NCBI GenBank assembly: GCA_040901765.1
Contig: JBBDYG010000095.1
Coordinates: 22,721 to 86,720, forward strand
Direction: 5' to 3'
Length of the DNA: 64,000 nucleotides
From: JBBDYG01 sp040901765
Lineage (GTDB): Bacteria; Planctomycetota; Planctomycetia; Pirellulales; Lacipirellulaceae
Both the position numbers and the translations under genes were made by a program. The notes beneath the pieces were generated by a model, which was not told the DNA's origin, searched no databases, and worked only from the letters and a program-made list of their open reading frames with translations. Of the stretch, positions 1 to 7,753 are shown in pieces (position 1 is the first letter of the stretch; each line of letters begins with the position of its first letter).

Positions 1-400
1 TGGCGGAGGTCGTCACCACCAGTTCGCGCGACAGCTCGATTTCGTCGCCCGGCTCCACCGGAAGCAGTTCGCACGGCATTCGGCCGCGGTCCAGTCGGGT
101 GAATTGCTTAAGTATCTCGCGCACCGCGGGAATCGTGACCGCTGGCAGATAGATGCGTGGCGGCTCCATCTTCATCATCCGCCGCCGCGCCACGTAGACC
201 GGCAGGGCGGCGATATGGTCGAGGTGGCCGTGCGAAACGAACCACGTTTCGGTTCCCATGAACGACCAGGGATGGGCGCCTAAATCGAAGCCAAGCTTTA
301 GCTCGGGAATCCGCCAATAGGTTTGCACCGCGGCGCGGGAGTAGCCCTCGACCGTGAGATCGCCGTGCGGAAGCGTTTTTACGGGCAGGTTGTGGATCAT
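1..400 (-). CDS. MBL-fold metallo-hydrolase, RNase Z-like (partial)
   Basis: This is the first 133 codons of a metallo-beta-lactamase-fold hydrolase; the rest lies beyond the left edge of the window. The dinuclear zinc-binding motif HGHLDH is at residues 57-62, after a strand that reads ETWFVS, which is the usual MBL arrangement. The glycine- and acid-poor N-terminus with 'LGFDLGA' before the motif resembles ribonuclease Z-like hydrolases rather than beta-lactamases or glyoxalases. The ATG at 400 is the earliest possible start because an in-frame TAG lies five codons upstream. No clear Shine-Dalgarno sequence is visible. The gene follows scpA by 31 bp on the same strand, so it is probably the second gene of a scpA operon. 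The substrate (tRNA 3' end or another phosphodiester) cannot be decided from this fragment. Confidence 0.8.
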   Translation of the reverse strand, partial: MIHNLPVKTLPHGDLTVEGYSRAAVQTYWRIPELKLGFDLGAHPWSFMGTETWFVSHGHLDHIAALPVYVARRRMMKMEPPRIYLPAVTIPAVREILKQFTRLDRGRMPCELLPVEPGDEIELSRELVVTTSA

Positions 401-431
401 GCGATCAGGCGAATGCTACGGCAAATCGGAA

Positions 432-1172
432 TCAGTGCAGGACGGACAGCGGCTGCGGGCCTAGCTCTAACCAAATTTCGCCAAAGGGATCGGCTTGCGC
501 AGCGACGACTTGCCCATGACGCACCAGTTCCAGCACCGCGAGGAACAGTCCTACCAGTGTGGAACGATGAATCGCTTCGGGAAAGAGACGGGTAAACTCC
601 AGCCGACGTTCGCTCCCGACGAGCGCGTAAACGCGCTCCATGAAGATTTGGACCGGTGTCTCGTCAAACGGGATCGTCATCGACGGGACCGCGAGTTCGG
701 TCCGCTCGCGCATGACCCGGCCCAGCGCACTTACCAGATCCCACAGTTCGACGCCTTGAATGGGCTGATTCAGCGGGCTAGCGCGCTCTTCGGACGCCTC
801 ACTGGCGCTCCGCGGGTAACGTTCCTGCCACTCGCGACTGCGCTCCTCCAGCATGCTTGCTGCGTCGCGATATTGTTTGAATTCGAGCAGCCGTTTGACC
901 AAATCGCGTCGCGGGTCTTCGACTTCCTCCGCGATTTCCTCTTCATGCGGCAGCAGTAGCTGTGACTTGATCTCGATGAGCGTGCTCGCCATGTCGACGA
1001 AGTCACCGGCTACTTCGACGTCAATTTCCTCCAACACGGACACATACTGGAGAAACTGCCCCGTGATTCTGGCAATCGGGATATCGGTGATTTCGACCTC
1101 GTGCTTGCGCACGAGATAGAGCAGCAGATCCAACGGCCCTTGGTAGACTTCGAGTTCGACCTGAAAGCGCAT
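432..1172 (-). CDS. scpA: Segregation and condensation protein A
   Basis: ScpA is the kleisin subunit that links SMC and ScpB in the bacterial condensin complex, which compacts and segregates the chromosome. The protein has 246 residues, normal for the family. It opens with the family signature 'LEVYQGPLDLLLYLVRKHEVEI', continues with 'DFVDMASTLIEIKSQLLLP' (each quoted only as a recognisable part), and has the acidic linker after it and a C-terminal winged-helix region ending 'LVGLFLAVLELVRHGQV'. The reading frame is open far upstream, but the ATG at 1172 gives the standard N-terminus, and an intrinsic terminator of the upstream gene ends at 1233. No scpB is adjacent. The likely operon partner is the MBL-fold gene downstream. 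Confidence 0.93.
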   Translation of the reverse strand: MRFQVELEVYQGPLDLLLYLVRKHEVEITDIPIARITGQFLQYVSVLEEIDVEVAGDFVDMASTLIEIKSQLLLPHEEEIAEEVEDPRRDLVKRLLEFKQYRDAASMLEERSREWQERYPRSASEASEERASPLNQPIQGVELWDLVSALGRVMRERTELAVPSMTIPFDETPVQIFMERVYALVGSERRLEFTRLFPEAIHRSTLVGLFLAVLELVRHGQVVAAQADPFGEIWLELGPQPLSVLH

Positions 1173-1232
1173 GGCCTCGACTGTAGCAAGTCGCGAGCGG
1201 GAACGACACCTCAAGCGACTCGTGCGGAGCGC

Positions 1233-1265
1233 AAAAAACCGGGTTGCCACAGAGTGACAACCCGG
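1233..1265 (-). terminator. Intrinsic terminator of the first Cys-rich gene
   Basis: On the minus strand an 8-bp perfect stem (CCGGGTTG / CAACCCGG) with a 11-nt loop is followed at once by six T. It lies 34 bp downstream of the stop codon at 1300 and separates the Cys-rich gene from scpA. Confidence 0.85.
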
Positions 1266-1299
1266 CTTCGTGATCGAACTTCGTCCGGCTAGCTCAAGC

Positions 1300-1704
1300 T
1301 TAGGCGGAAGGAGCTTCCGGGGCTTCCGGAGCTTCCGGTGCCTCGGGGGCGTCAACGGGAGCATCCGCCGGGGTCGGCGCGCCGTGGCCGCCGTCATGCG
1401 ATCCCTCGACCGAACCACCATTGCAACCGCCGCAACCTTGGTCGCAGCCGCCGCAGCCTTGGTCGCATCCACCGCCGCAACCTTGGTCGCAGCCCTGATC
1501 GCAACCGCTGTCGCAGCACGACGACTGGCAGCAAACGGGCTTGCAGCAAACGGGCTGGCAGCACACCGGCCGACAGCAGCGCTTCGCGCGGCAGCAACCG
1601 CCGCGGCCACCAAACAAACCGGCCTGGGCTTCGCTCTGGCTGAACGCCGCAAAACCCGTCACCACGATGGCAACCGCCATCACTCGAATCATGATCGACT
1701 TCAT
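1300..1704 (-). CDS. Secreted cysteine-rich repeat protein (paralogue A)
   Basis: No assigned function. The 134-residue product starts with a signal peptide (MKSIMIRVMAVAIVVTGFAA, predicted cleavage after AQA near residue 28). The mature part begins GLFGGRGG and then carries about 20 cysteines: first CC pairs every five residues (CCRPVCC, CCQPVCC, CCKPVCC), then single cysteines in a GCDQGC / GGCDQGC pattern. The tail is an Ala-Pro-Glu repeat (APEAPEAPE). The start at 1704 is supported by GGAGG eight bases upstream; seven more in-frame codons exist upstream but put the ribosome site inside the gene. A strong terminator follows. A related gene lies directly upstream at 2074-2430. Cysteine-rich wall proteins have been reported for Planctomycetes, so a disulfide-linked envelope protein or a metal binder is a reasonable inference. 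Confidence 0.75.
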   Translation of the reverse strand: MKSIMIRVMAVAIVVTGFAAFSQSEAQAGLFGGRGGCCRAKRCCRPVCCQPVCCKPVCCQSSCCDSGCDQGCDQGCGGGCDQGCGGCDQGCGGCNGGSVEGSHDGGHGAPTPADAPVDAPEAPEAPEAPEAPSA

Positions 1705-2073
1705 CTGAAAAACCTCCAGACCCAATGGACCCTACAAACACAAATATTCGCAAACGTTCCGTGCGTAGCAGCGGCCTATTCCATGACAGGCCGGGAAACT
1801 CTCCCGACCCCTGTTCTCAAAGAATGTAGCTCACGAATCCCGCGGTTTAGCCGCGATACAAATGCGAAATTCTTTCGCCGGGTCATAAATGGGTGGCCCG
1901 GAAGAAACTCATGTACGAGAGAATAGGAGGATTCGGACCCTTTGTCAATTTGGGAAAGATCGGTAAATCCAGAAAAACCAACAAAAAAAGCAGGGCTTCA
2001 CGGGCTTTAATCCCGTGATGCCCCGCAAAACAGGCAATTTTAAACGCATCTGTTAGGAAACGGAGGCTTCGAC
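1705..2073. other. Intergenic region between the two Cys-rich genes
   Basis: This stretch holds the leader of paralogue A and, at 1983-2026, the terminator of paralogue B. The A/T-rich segment 1850-2000 probably contains the promoter for the downstream gene, but I could not pick a convincing -35/-10 pair. No coding potential is supported. Confidence 0.5.
1983..2026 (-). terminator. Intrinsic terminator of the second Cys-rich gene
   Basis: On the minus strand a long GC-rich hairpin (GCGGGGC-a-TCACGGG / CCCGTGA-a-GCCCTGC, 14 pairs with symmetric bulges) is followed by seven T. It lies about 50 bp after the stop codon at 2074. Confidence 0.85.
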
Positions 2074-2430
2074 TTAATAGCAGCAGCCGTGTCCACGTCC
2101 GCCGCGTCCGCCGCGACCGCCGAGCAATCCACAGCGACGGTGACCGCGTTGCGGTCGGCAACACGGCTCGCAGCAATCCTGCTCGCAGCAAACCGGGGCT
2201 GCTTCGCAGCAGGGCGCTGGCTCGCAGCAAGGCGCGGGTGCCGCTTCGCAGCAAACCGGCGCTGCTTCGCAGCAAACCGGCTCTGTCTCGCAGCAAACCG
2301 GCTCGCAGCACGCTTGGTGGCCGCCGCCGCCCCGGCCGCCGAACAATCGGCAACCTGCATCCGCCGATGATGCCAATACGGCCAGAACCGCCACCACCAT
2401 GCACAATTGAACAAATTTCGCGAACTTCAT
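2074..2430 (-). CDS. Secreted cysteine-rich repeat protein (paralogue B)
   Basis: Function unknown; tandem paralogue of the gene at 1300-1704. The 118-residue product has a signal peptide (MKFAKFVQLCMVVAVLAVLA, cleavage near ADA at residue 25) followed by CRLFGGRGGGG, a run of repeated CCE units (CCEPVCC, CCEAAPVCC, CCEPAPCC) with about 22 cysteines, and a Gly-Arg tail ending GHGCCY. The GLFGGRG / RLFGGRG motif after the signal peptide is shared by both paralogues. The start at 2430 is set by TTGGAGAG upstream. Unlike paralogue A, the spacing residues are Glu/Ala/Pro, so the mature protein is acidic in the repeat and basic at the end. It has its own terminator, suggesting a separate transcript. 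Confidence 0.75.
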   Translation of the reverse strand: MKFAKFVQLCMVVAVLAVLASSADAGCRLFGGRGGGGHQACCEPVCCETEPVCCEAAPVCCEAAPAPCCEPAPCCEAAPVCCEQDCCEPCCRPQRGHRRCGLLGGRGGRGGRGHGCCY

Positions 2431-2771
2431 GTCACATCTCTCCAATAAGTTTTTGGCGTTGCAACTTTCTCCCCCGCCTGAGTACGCCACAAACCCTCGA
2501 CGGATGACATAAGGTAGAACCAGCCACACCGGGCCGGTCGCCTCGGACCTTGCCGGTTACGCAGAACGGGCAAAGTGCGAGACGGGGCTAGCGTACCGCC
2601 ATTCGCTCGCTTGTCAAAGGGGGGTACCGCTAGCTGGTGCCGGCCGACATGGCACCGCGGAACTTGGCAGATAGGAAAGTCAGGGACGCCGGTCTGGCTG
2701 TAAGCCAGCAGTTGCTACGGTGAGACTGCCTCGCACGTAAATGATGGGCGCGAGCAAAGCCCCCCACGTCC
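2431..2771. other. Intergenic region upstream of Cys-rich gene B
   Basis: About 340 bp between rsgA and the Cys-rich gene. It must contain the promoter of the latter. I see no gene, no RNA and no clear repeat in it. Confidence 0.4.
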
Positions 2772-3902
2772 TTACCATGCATCTCCGGCTCGAATTTGCA
2801 CGTAACTTTCGTAGCGCCGCGTGTCGATCCAGCCGTCGGCGACGGCGTCTTTCACGGCGCAGAAGTCTTCGTGGGTGTGGGTGCAATCGGGGAACCGGCA
2901 GGCACTCACAAATGGCCGAAGTTCACGGAAGTATCCGCTCACTTCTTCGGCAACTACGTCCCAAAGCTGAAACTGCCGGATCCCCGGCGTATCGACTACC
3001 CATCCCCCATTCGACAGCGGCAGCAGCACCGCCGTGGTCGTTGTGTGCCGGCCCTTTTGAGACTCCGCGCTCACGGTCCGCACCCGCAGCGCTAGCCCAG
3101 GCTCGATGGCGTTGAGTAGCGACGACTTTCCAACGCCGCTTTGGCCGGTAAAAACCGTTTGCTTTCCGACCAGCAGACTCTTGAGTGACTCCATGCCTTG
3201 TCCCGTCGTCGCCGAGACGAGCAGCACGCGGTAACCGAGTTGCGCGTAAACGCCCGACAGCGGCAACAAGTCCGCAGCGTCGATTAGATCGATCTTATTG
3301 ATGCAAATGACGGGACGAATCCGCGCTTTTTCGGCGGTTACCAAATAGCGGTCGATCAAGTTCGGCTTGATCCGCGGTTCGGCAGCGCTGGTAACGATGA
3401 TCATCTGATCGACATTGGCCACGATCACATGCTGCCGGCGCTTGCTGCTCCGGCTTAAGACGCCGCGGCGCGGCTCGACCCGTTCGATGATTCCTTCGCG
3501 CTCGCCCTCTGGGCGAAACCAAACCCGATCACCTGCGGCGACTATGTGCCGCAGATCGGTCTGAAGCGACTTCAGGAGCCGCCGGGTGGCGCAGGCATAC
3601 TCTCGGCCATCGTCGTCGGCAACGATGCTCACCAACCCCTGCACCCGCAGCACGCGCCCGGTTTTGCAAACCGCCCGGTCAAACTCCGGCAGAATGAGTT
3701 GGCCGGAGTCGTCCTCGACGATCTCCCCGCCGGCAAGTGTCCGCTTGCGGGTCAGGTCGCCCTTGCCGCTAACGCGCTGGCCGGCTGCTTCGTCATTGGC
3801 CGTTGCGTCGGCCGCAAAACGCTGCGTTAAATCTTTCCGCCGCGTTTGCGCCTGGTGATGCTTGCGAAATTCGGCACGGTATTTACGTTTCTTGGCGGAC
3901 AT
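2772..3902 (-). CDS. rsgA: Ribosome small-subunit-dependent GTPase A
   Basis: RsgA is a circularly permuted GTPase that helps the late maturation of the 30S subunit. The order of motifs shows the permutation: G4 NKID at about residues 202-205 comes before G1 GQSGVGKSS at 253-261 and G3 DTPG at 304-307. An OB-like domain precedes the GTPase domain (about 75-145). The C-terminal zinc knuckle is present (C335, C340, the HTH histidines and C348). The N-terminus is a basic extension (KKRKYRAEFRKHHQ) of about 65 residues that is longer than in Escherichia coli. The ATG at 3902 is preferred to the one at 3911 because AGGAG sits nine bases upstream of it. The gene stands alone on the minus strand. 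Confidence 0.95.
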   Translation of the reverse strand: MSAKKRKYRAEFRKHHQAQTRRKDLTQRFAADATANDEAAGQRVSGKGDLTRKRTLAGGEIVEDDSGQLILPEFDRAVCKTGRVLRVQGLVSIVADDDGREYACATRRLLKSLQTDLRHIVAAGDRVWFRPEGEREGIIERVEPRRGVLSRSSKRRQHVIVANVDQMIIVTSAAEPRIKPNLIDRYLVTAEKARIRPVICINKIDLIDAADLLPLSGVYAQLGYRVLLVSATTGQGMESLKSLLVGKQTVFTGQSGVGKSSLLNAIEPGLALRVRTVSAESQKGRHTTTTAVLLPLSNGGWVVDTPGIRQFQLWDVVAEEVSGYFRELRPFVSACRFPDCTHTHEDFCAVKDAVADGWIDTRRYESYVQIRAGDAW

Positions 3903-3928
3903 GAGTGGCATCTCCTGCCAGGAATCGG

Positions 3929-4279
3929 CTATAGCGGAAGTTGAATCACCCTGCCCACGAATTCCGATTCGTTACTGCAAAGTGCCAGCAGGAGAATTTC
4001 ATCGATTGCTTCAGCGATTGGCATCCGGGCGCTGGCGATTACAACGCCATACATCAAAATGTTGTTCCGAATCATATCATATGCAAAAGGCGGCATCGTC
4101 TTGCGATCGTGCGACACTACGACGCGCCGTTCGCGAGCGGCCCATTGCAAGACTTGCGGATCGGAAGCGCTCGCAAGCCCGAAATCTTGAACTCGTACGA
4201 TATCGAGTTGCGGCTCCTGGCGCGAGAGACCCGCCAAGATGGATGCCTTGAAGTTTTCGTCAGTTGCCAGGCGAAGCAT
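3929..4279 (-). CDS. DUF5615 PIN-like toxin of a DUF433/DUF5615 pair
   Basis: The 116-residue product begins LRLATDENF, and has VVVSHDRKTM near residues 53-62, the two acidic signatures of the Mut7-C/DUF5615 PIN-like fold. Such proteins are thought to be RNases acting as toxins next to DUF433 antitoxins. The gene overlaps the upstream DUF433 gene by 20 bp, so the two are translationally coupled. The active-site aspartates (D7 and D58) look intact, so the toxin is probably functional. The assignment rests on motif and gene order; activity is inferred. Confidence 0.8.
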   Translation of the reverse strand: MLRLATDENFKASILAGLSRQEPQLDIVRVQDFGLASASDPQVLQWAARERRVVVSHDRKTMPPFAYDMIRNNILMYGVVIASARMPIAEAIDEILLLALCSNESEFVGRVIQLPL

Positions 4280-4616
4280 TCGCGTTTTCCATTGCTGCGC
4301 GGCGGGCGAGCAACCTTTGCCGAAGATCCTTTAGCTCAGGTTGGGCTGCTTCAATTCGTTTGCGTATCTCCTCGGCTTTACGCTCGTAGTCTTCCAATAG
4401 CTCGTCCATTTCGGCTCGGTGGTGAAGGTAATACCCAATTACCGAATGCACGTCGGCGAGTGAAAGTGCGTCGTAACTCTCGACGATTTCTTCAACCGTG
4501 GCTCCATCTTGATAGGCGCGCAGCACAAGCTCCAGCACCACCCGCGTATTGCCCACGCGCAGCGCACCACCCTCATCCTCCCGAATCGGAATCGTATCCA
4601 TCAGCGGTAATTGCAT
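4260..4616 (-). CDS. DUF433 antitoxin
   Basis: The 118-residue product has the DUF433 core: 'LRVGNTRVVLELVLRAYQDG' followed by 'TVEEIVESYDALSLADVHSVIGYYL', a helix-turn-helix-like fold usually seen as the first gene of a two-gene toxin-antitoxin unit. The C-terminal third is a charged coiled helix (DYERKAEEIRKRIEAAQ), probably the toxin-binding part. The start at 4616 is supported by GGAGAGAGG a few bases upstream; a second ATG six codons in is possible. It overlaps the DUF5615 gene downstream and likely autoregulates the pair. Confidence 0.8.
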   Translation of the reverse strand: MQLPLMDTIPIREDEGGALRVGNTRVVLELVLRAYQDGATVEEIVESYDALSLADVHSVIGYYLHHRAEMDELLEDYERKAEEIRKRIEAAQPELKDLRQRLLARRAAMENANASPGN

Positions 4617-4668
4617 CCGAACCTCTCTCCTTTGGCCGAAAGCCGACAGCCATGAGCCGAAAGCGTCG

Positions 4669-5139
4669 TCACAACGGCTGCTCTGGCAGCTTGATCTGTC
4701 CCGCCTTCATATCGGTGGGATCGTAGCGCTTCGTTGGCTTGTCGGCCGCTTCGCGGCGGCGCGGACTTTCCAGCCCAGCCCGCGCCAGCAGCGATTCGCG
4801 CATAATCTCTTGGGTCAAGTTTTCCGATGGCGGCGGGCCGATCGCGCCCAGGTCCGCCGGCGAATATTCCACCCGGTACTTGTGTTTGGCAATGCCAAAC
4901 GTGTCGCCCGGGTCGAGTCGCTTTTCTTGGACGCGGACGTCATTTACCTTGACGCCATTACGGCTCTGCAAGTCGCGGACGTACAAGTACCCGCCGTCGA
5001 TCGTAATTTCACAGTGATGCGCCGAGACGTTGGCGAATCGCAGGATGATATCGCAACTTTCCCGTCTTCCCACCAACATTCGCCGCTTCAAAAGCGGAAT
5101 CGGATCCCCTCCGCCCAGGGGAACAAGTTCACCATACAT
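4669..5139 (-). CDS. FHA domain protein
   Basis: Forkhead-associated domains bind phosphothreonine and usually act as partners of Ser/Thr kinases. The domain covers roughly residues 15-95: GRRESCDI (the conserved GR..xxD), then SAHHCEI (the SxxH core) and LQSRNGVKVN (the NG signature). All key residues are present. The remaining 60 residues are charged and look unstructured. The start at 5139 has AGAGAGG seven bases upstream. The product is 156 residues with no membrane segment, so it is cytosolic. The nearest kinase gene is about 9 kb away at 14105, and no functional link is shown by the sequence. Confidence 0.88.
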   Translation of the reverse strand: MYGELVPLGGGDPIPLLKRRMLVGRRESCDIILRFANVSAHHCEITIDGGYLYVRDLQSRNGVKVNDVRVQEKRLDPGDTFGIAKHKYRVEYSPADLGAIGPPPSENLTQEIMRESLLARAGLESPRRREAADKPTKRYDPTDMKAGQIKLPEQPL

Positions 5140-5317
5140 GTCACTGCCTCTCTTGCGAACTTACGGATCAACCAATGAAATAGATAAAGCCCCAAGAGGA
5201 AAGCTATCAGCTCTTAGCGGTTAGCACGGGAAAGCCAAGCCAATACGGCTAATAACTAACGGCTAATGGCTAACAGCTACCTGGCCCACCTCCATTTTAC
5301 TCTACGACCGCCCGCAA

Positions 5318-6322
5318 GTGCCGTCAACCAAACCAAACATCGAGACCTCCAACCTGCCGGCCTGGCGACGGGCCGGCCTGCGGTACAATTCCTATAACTT
5401 CGCACTTCGCCGCAGGTTTGGCTGCCGGGTGCAAAAGGTGAGTATCGACGCCGGTTTTACTTGCCCCAATGTGGACGGCACGGTCGCCAAAGGAGGCTGC
5501 ACCTTTTGCGACAACCGCAGCTTTAGTCCCAGCCGCCGCCTGCCCCGGGCTGACATCCGCGGCCAGATTGACCAGAGTATTGTCCGCATGCAGATGCGGT
5601 ACCAAAACTGCTCTCACTATCTGGCCTATTTTCAACCAGCCACCAATACCTATGCCCCGGTGGAGCAACTCCGCCCACTGTACGAACAAGCGCTCGCCCA
5701 TCCGCAGGTGGTCGGCATGGCCATCGGCACCCGGCCCGATTGCGTGCCAGACGACGTGCTCGATCTGCTCGAAGAGTTTGCTTCGCGAACCTACCTCTCC
5801 GTTGAATACGGCATGCAGACAATGCACGACCGCTCGCTCGACTGGATGAATCGCGGCCACCATCACGATGCGATGATTGATGCCGTCCGGCGCAGCCGCG
5901 GCCGCGGCTTTGAGATTTGCGCTCATCTAATCCTCGGCCTGCCGGACGAATCGCATGACGACATGCTAGCCAGCGCTCGCGAAGTAGCCCGTCTGGGAAT
6001 CGACGCGGTGAAGATCCACAACCTCTACTGCGTCCGCAACACACCGCTGGCCGACCAAGTCGCCGCCGGCGAAGTCGAGCTGATGGACCGCGACGAATAC
6101 GTTCGCACGCTGGTCGACGTGCTGGAGTTACTGCCGCCAAATATGGTGGTCGAGCGCATTAGCGGCGACGCTCCGCCCGATTACTTCATCGGCCCAAGCT
6201 GGTGCCTCGACAAACCCGCGGTGAAGCTGGCGGTGGAGCAGGAGATGGAGCGGCGGGATACTTGGCAGGGGAAAGAGTGCGTGCATTCGCCGGCGACCTA
6301 TGCGTCGCCGATGTCCCACTAG
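5318..6322 (+). CDS. Radical SAM protein, TIGR01212/YhcC-like
   Basis: The 334-residue product matches the YhcC-type radical SAM family: RYNSYNFALRRRFGCRVQKV at the N-terminus followed by the cluster cysteines in 'GFTCPNVDGTVAKGGCTFC' (about residues 47-65), then 'YFQPATNTYAP', 'IGTRPDCV' and 'ICAHLILGLPDES', the SAM-binding strands. The reaction is not established for the family. The start is a GTG at 5318 with no clear ribosome site. Unusually, the last nine codons (SPATYASPMSH region) lie inside a REP-like palindrome shared with 6361-6388 and with the copies around 7.7 and 8.3 kb, so the C-terminus has been rewritten by a repeat. The gene converges on 6385-7593. Confidence 0.88.
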   Translation: MPSTKPNIETSNLPAWRRAGLRYNSYNFALRRRFGCRVQKVSIDAGFTCPNVDGTVAKGGCTFCDNRSFSPSRRLPRADIRGQIDQSIVRMQMRYQNCSHYLAYFQPATNTYAPVEQLRPLYEQALAHPQVVGMAIGTRPDCVPDDVLDLLEEFASRTYLSVEYGMQTMHDRSLDWMNRGHHHDAMIDAVRRSRGRGFEICAHLILGLPDESHDDMLASAREVARLGIDAVKIHNLYCVRNTPLADQVAAGEVELMDRDEYVRTLVDVLELLPPNMVVERISGDAPPDYFIGPSWCLDKPAVKLAVEQEMERRDTWQGKECVHSPATYASPMSH

Positions 6323-6388
6323 CATCTTTTTCTTTTGCTCTAAACTCAATTCACTAATTACGTCGGCGACGCGTAGGGCGCCGGCTAT
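6287..6388. repeat. REP-like palindrome pair between convergent genes
   Basis: Two inverted copies of the same unit (GCCGGCGACCTATGCGTCGCC at about 6288-6309 and GGCGACGCGTAGGGCGCCGGC at about 6364-6384) face each other across a 55-bp spacer. The same unit recurs at 7691-7710, 7727-7753, 8254-8281 and 8295-8315 around the RAYT gene. Together the pair can form a large stem and may act as a bidirectional transcription terminator or mRNA-stabilising element. Confidence 0.75.
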
Positions 6389-7593
6389 TTGATCCGCGTC
6401 AGCTCATAGGAAAACGCCCCGAGCAACTTTCCGCGCGTCCCTTCATGGCATTGGAGACAGTCGTTCCCAGCGCGCACCGCTCCGAGCATCACGATGCGAT
6501 CCGCGGTTGAATCGAGGACCAGGTCTTCGTCGTAATGCAGCTTCGGTAACGACTGTTGCTCGAATTCATCGAGCGCCCGGTGCGGAATCTCCTCAAGCTG
6601 ATCCATCTGCGGCAACGTCTCCGCGACGTAAACTCGCGGCTCATCGTGGCGCAGCAGGCTGACGAGTTCTAGGCGACTGACTTGCCAATTAGATGCCTCG
6701 TCTCCAGCAGGCGTGTCCGCCAGCATTGAAAAGCCATGCGATTCGAAGCCGGCGACGGCGTCGCGGCTGCGCACGTAGCCGAATCGCTCGGGTGCGAGAA
6801 AGTCAAGCATCACATCGCCGTGGAGACTTTGAAGTTCAGCCGGCTGGGCATCGCTCTCCACCCCGACAATCTTAAGTGGAAGCCTCAGATTAACGCGCGG
6901 AGGTAACTCTGCCATTTCTGGACGAACTGTCAGCATTCGTACGGCTCCGAATCCAGCAGCCGCAGCAAATTGTTGAGCGGTCCGTTCATGTATTGCTTGC
7001 AGTGCCCAATCCCGACGATGACCTGCAATCGGCGATCGATCCTCAAAGTTCTTAAGGTTCGTGAGCACTAAATCGTTGAATTTTTGACTCTCGCCCAACT
7101 GCGGTGATCCAGTGCCGCGTTTGTCGGATTCATAATCCAATCGCGCCGCTAACGACTCGAACGGGTGCCTTCGCTTCATTGCTTCTAGTTCGCGAACTGT
7201 ATCGACGCTCTCGTATAGAACATATCCATATACTGCGGCGGCCAAAGTGAATAAAACAATCACTAGAGTTAGTCGGCGCGCGTGCAATACCGCGCACGCG
7301 AAGCAGCCGATCAAATTCACCAACGCATGCAACGCCACGATTCCCAGCATCAACAGCCCGCTGAGAATCAAACAAATCCCAGCGATCATAATTCCCCATC
7401 CCCTCCCGCCACGCTCGTAAGCCCAAACCGAGGCTGCAATTAAGAGCAATGACATTGTGGCCGAGACAAGATATATCCCGCCAAACCAATGCGCCGGCGC
7501 CAGCAGCACGCACACCGCCGTCGTCGCGATGAACATTGCCCGGAGACTGAACTGAAACGTATCTGAACGCGTCGCTGCGGGATCGTGGCTCAT
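6385..7593 (-). CDS. Membrane protein with C-terminal heme c motif
   Basis: The function is unknown. The 402-residue product starts with the FSLRAMFIATT segment typical of a large planctomycete membrane-protein group and has about five membrane helices in residues 20-135. The remaining 265 residues are soluble and presumably periplasmic. Near the C-terminus lies CLQCHEGTRGKLLGAFSYEL, a CxxCH heme c attachment motif followed by GxLLGAFSY, reminiscent of DUF3365-type heme-binding domains. The start at 7593 has no strong ribosome site. The last codon and stop (AAATAG) fall inside a REP-like palindrome. A redox-sensing or electron-transfer role is an inference from the heme motif only. Confidence 0.65.
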   Translation of the reverse strand: MSHDPAATRSDTFQFSLRAMFIATTAVCVLLAPAHWFGGIYLVSATMSLLLIAASVWAYERGGRGWGIMIAGICLILSGLLMLGIVALHALVNLIGCFACAVLHARRLTLVIVLFTLAAAVYGYVLYESVDTVRELEAMKRRHPFESLAARLDYESDKRGTGSPQLGESQKFNDLVLTNLKNFEDRSPIAGHRRDWALQAIHERTAQQFAAAAGFGAVRMLTVRPEMAELPPRVNLRLPLKIVGVESDAQPAELQSLHGDVMLDFLAPERFGYVRSRDAVAGFESHGFSMLADTPAGDEASNWQVSRLELVSLLRHDEPRVYVAETLPQMDQLEEIPHRALDEFEQQSLPKLHYDEDLVLDSTADRIVMLGAVRAGNDCLQCHEGTRGKLLGAFSYELTRIK

Positions 7594-7690
7594 GTGGGCC
7601 GTTTCTTCGTGTAGAGTTGAAACGATACGTCTCCGAAACAGTTTCGTCGCGCGATGCTGAGATTATTGCCGGTGACGCGTCGGGCCAACA

Positions 7691-7753
7691 GCCGGCGACC
7701 TACGTGTCGCNNNNNNNNNNGGGCCGGCGGCGACGCGTAGGTCGCCGGCTATT
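7691..7753. repeat. REP-like palindrome pair interrupted by an assembly gap
   Basis: A unit reading GCCGGCGACCTACGTGTCGC ends at 7710, 10 N follow (7711-7720), and the inverse unit GGCGACGCGTAGGTCGCCGGC follows at about 7729-7749. The gap sits in the spacer of the palindrome, which suggests that assembly failed on the repeat. The right-hand copy contains the stop codon of the RAYT gene. Confidence 0.75.
7711..7720. other. Assembly gap (10 N)
   Basis: Ten undetermined bases join two inverted repeat copies. The true length of missing sequence is unknown; more repeat units could be hidden here. Confidence 0.99.

Noticed and set aside
1270..1926. Open plus-strand frame of 218 codons over the first Cys-rich gene
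   Set aside because: It is a shadow of the GC-rich repeat DNA on the other strand. The Cys-rich frame has a signal peptide, ribosome site and terminator; this one has none.
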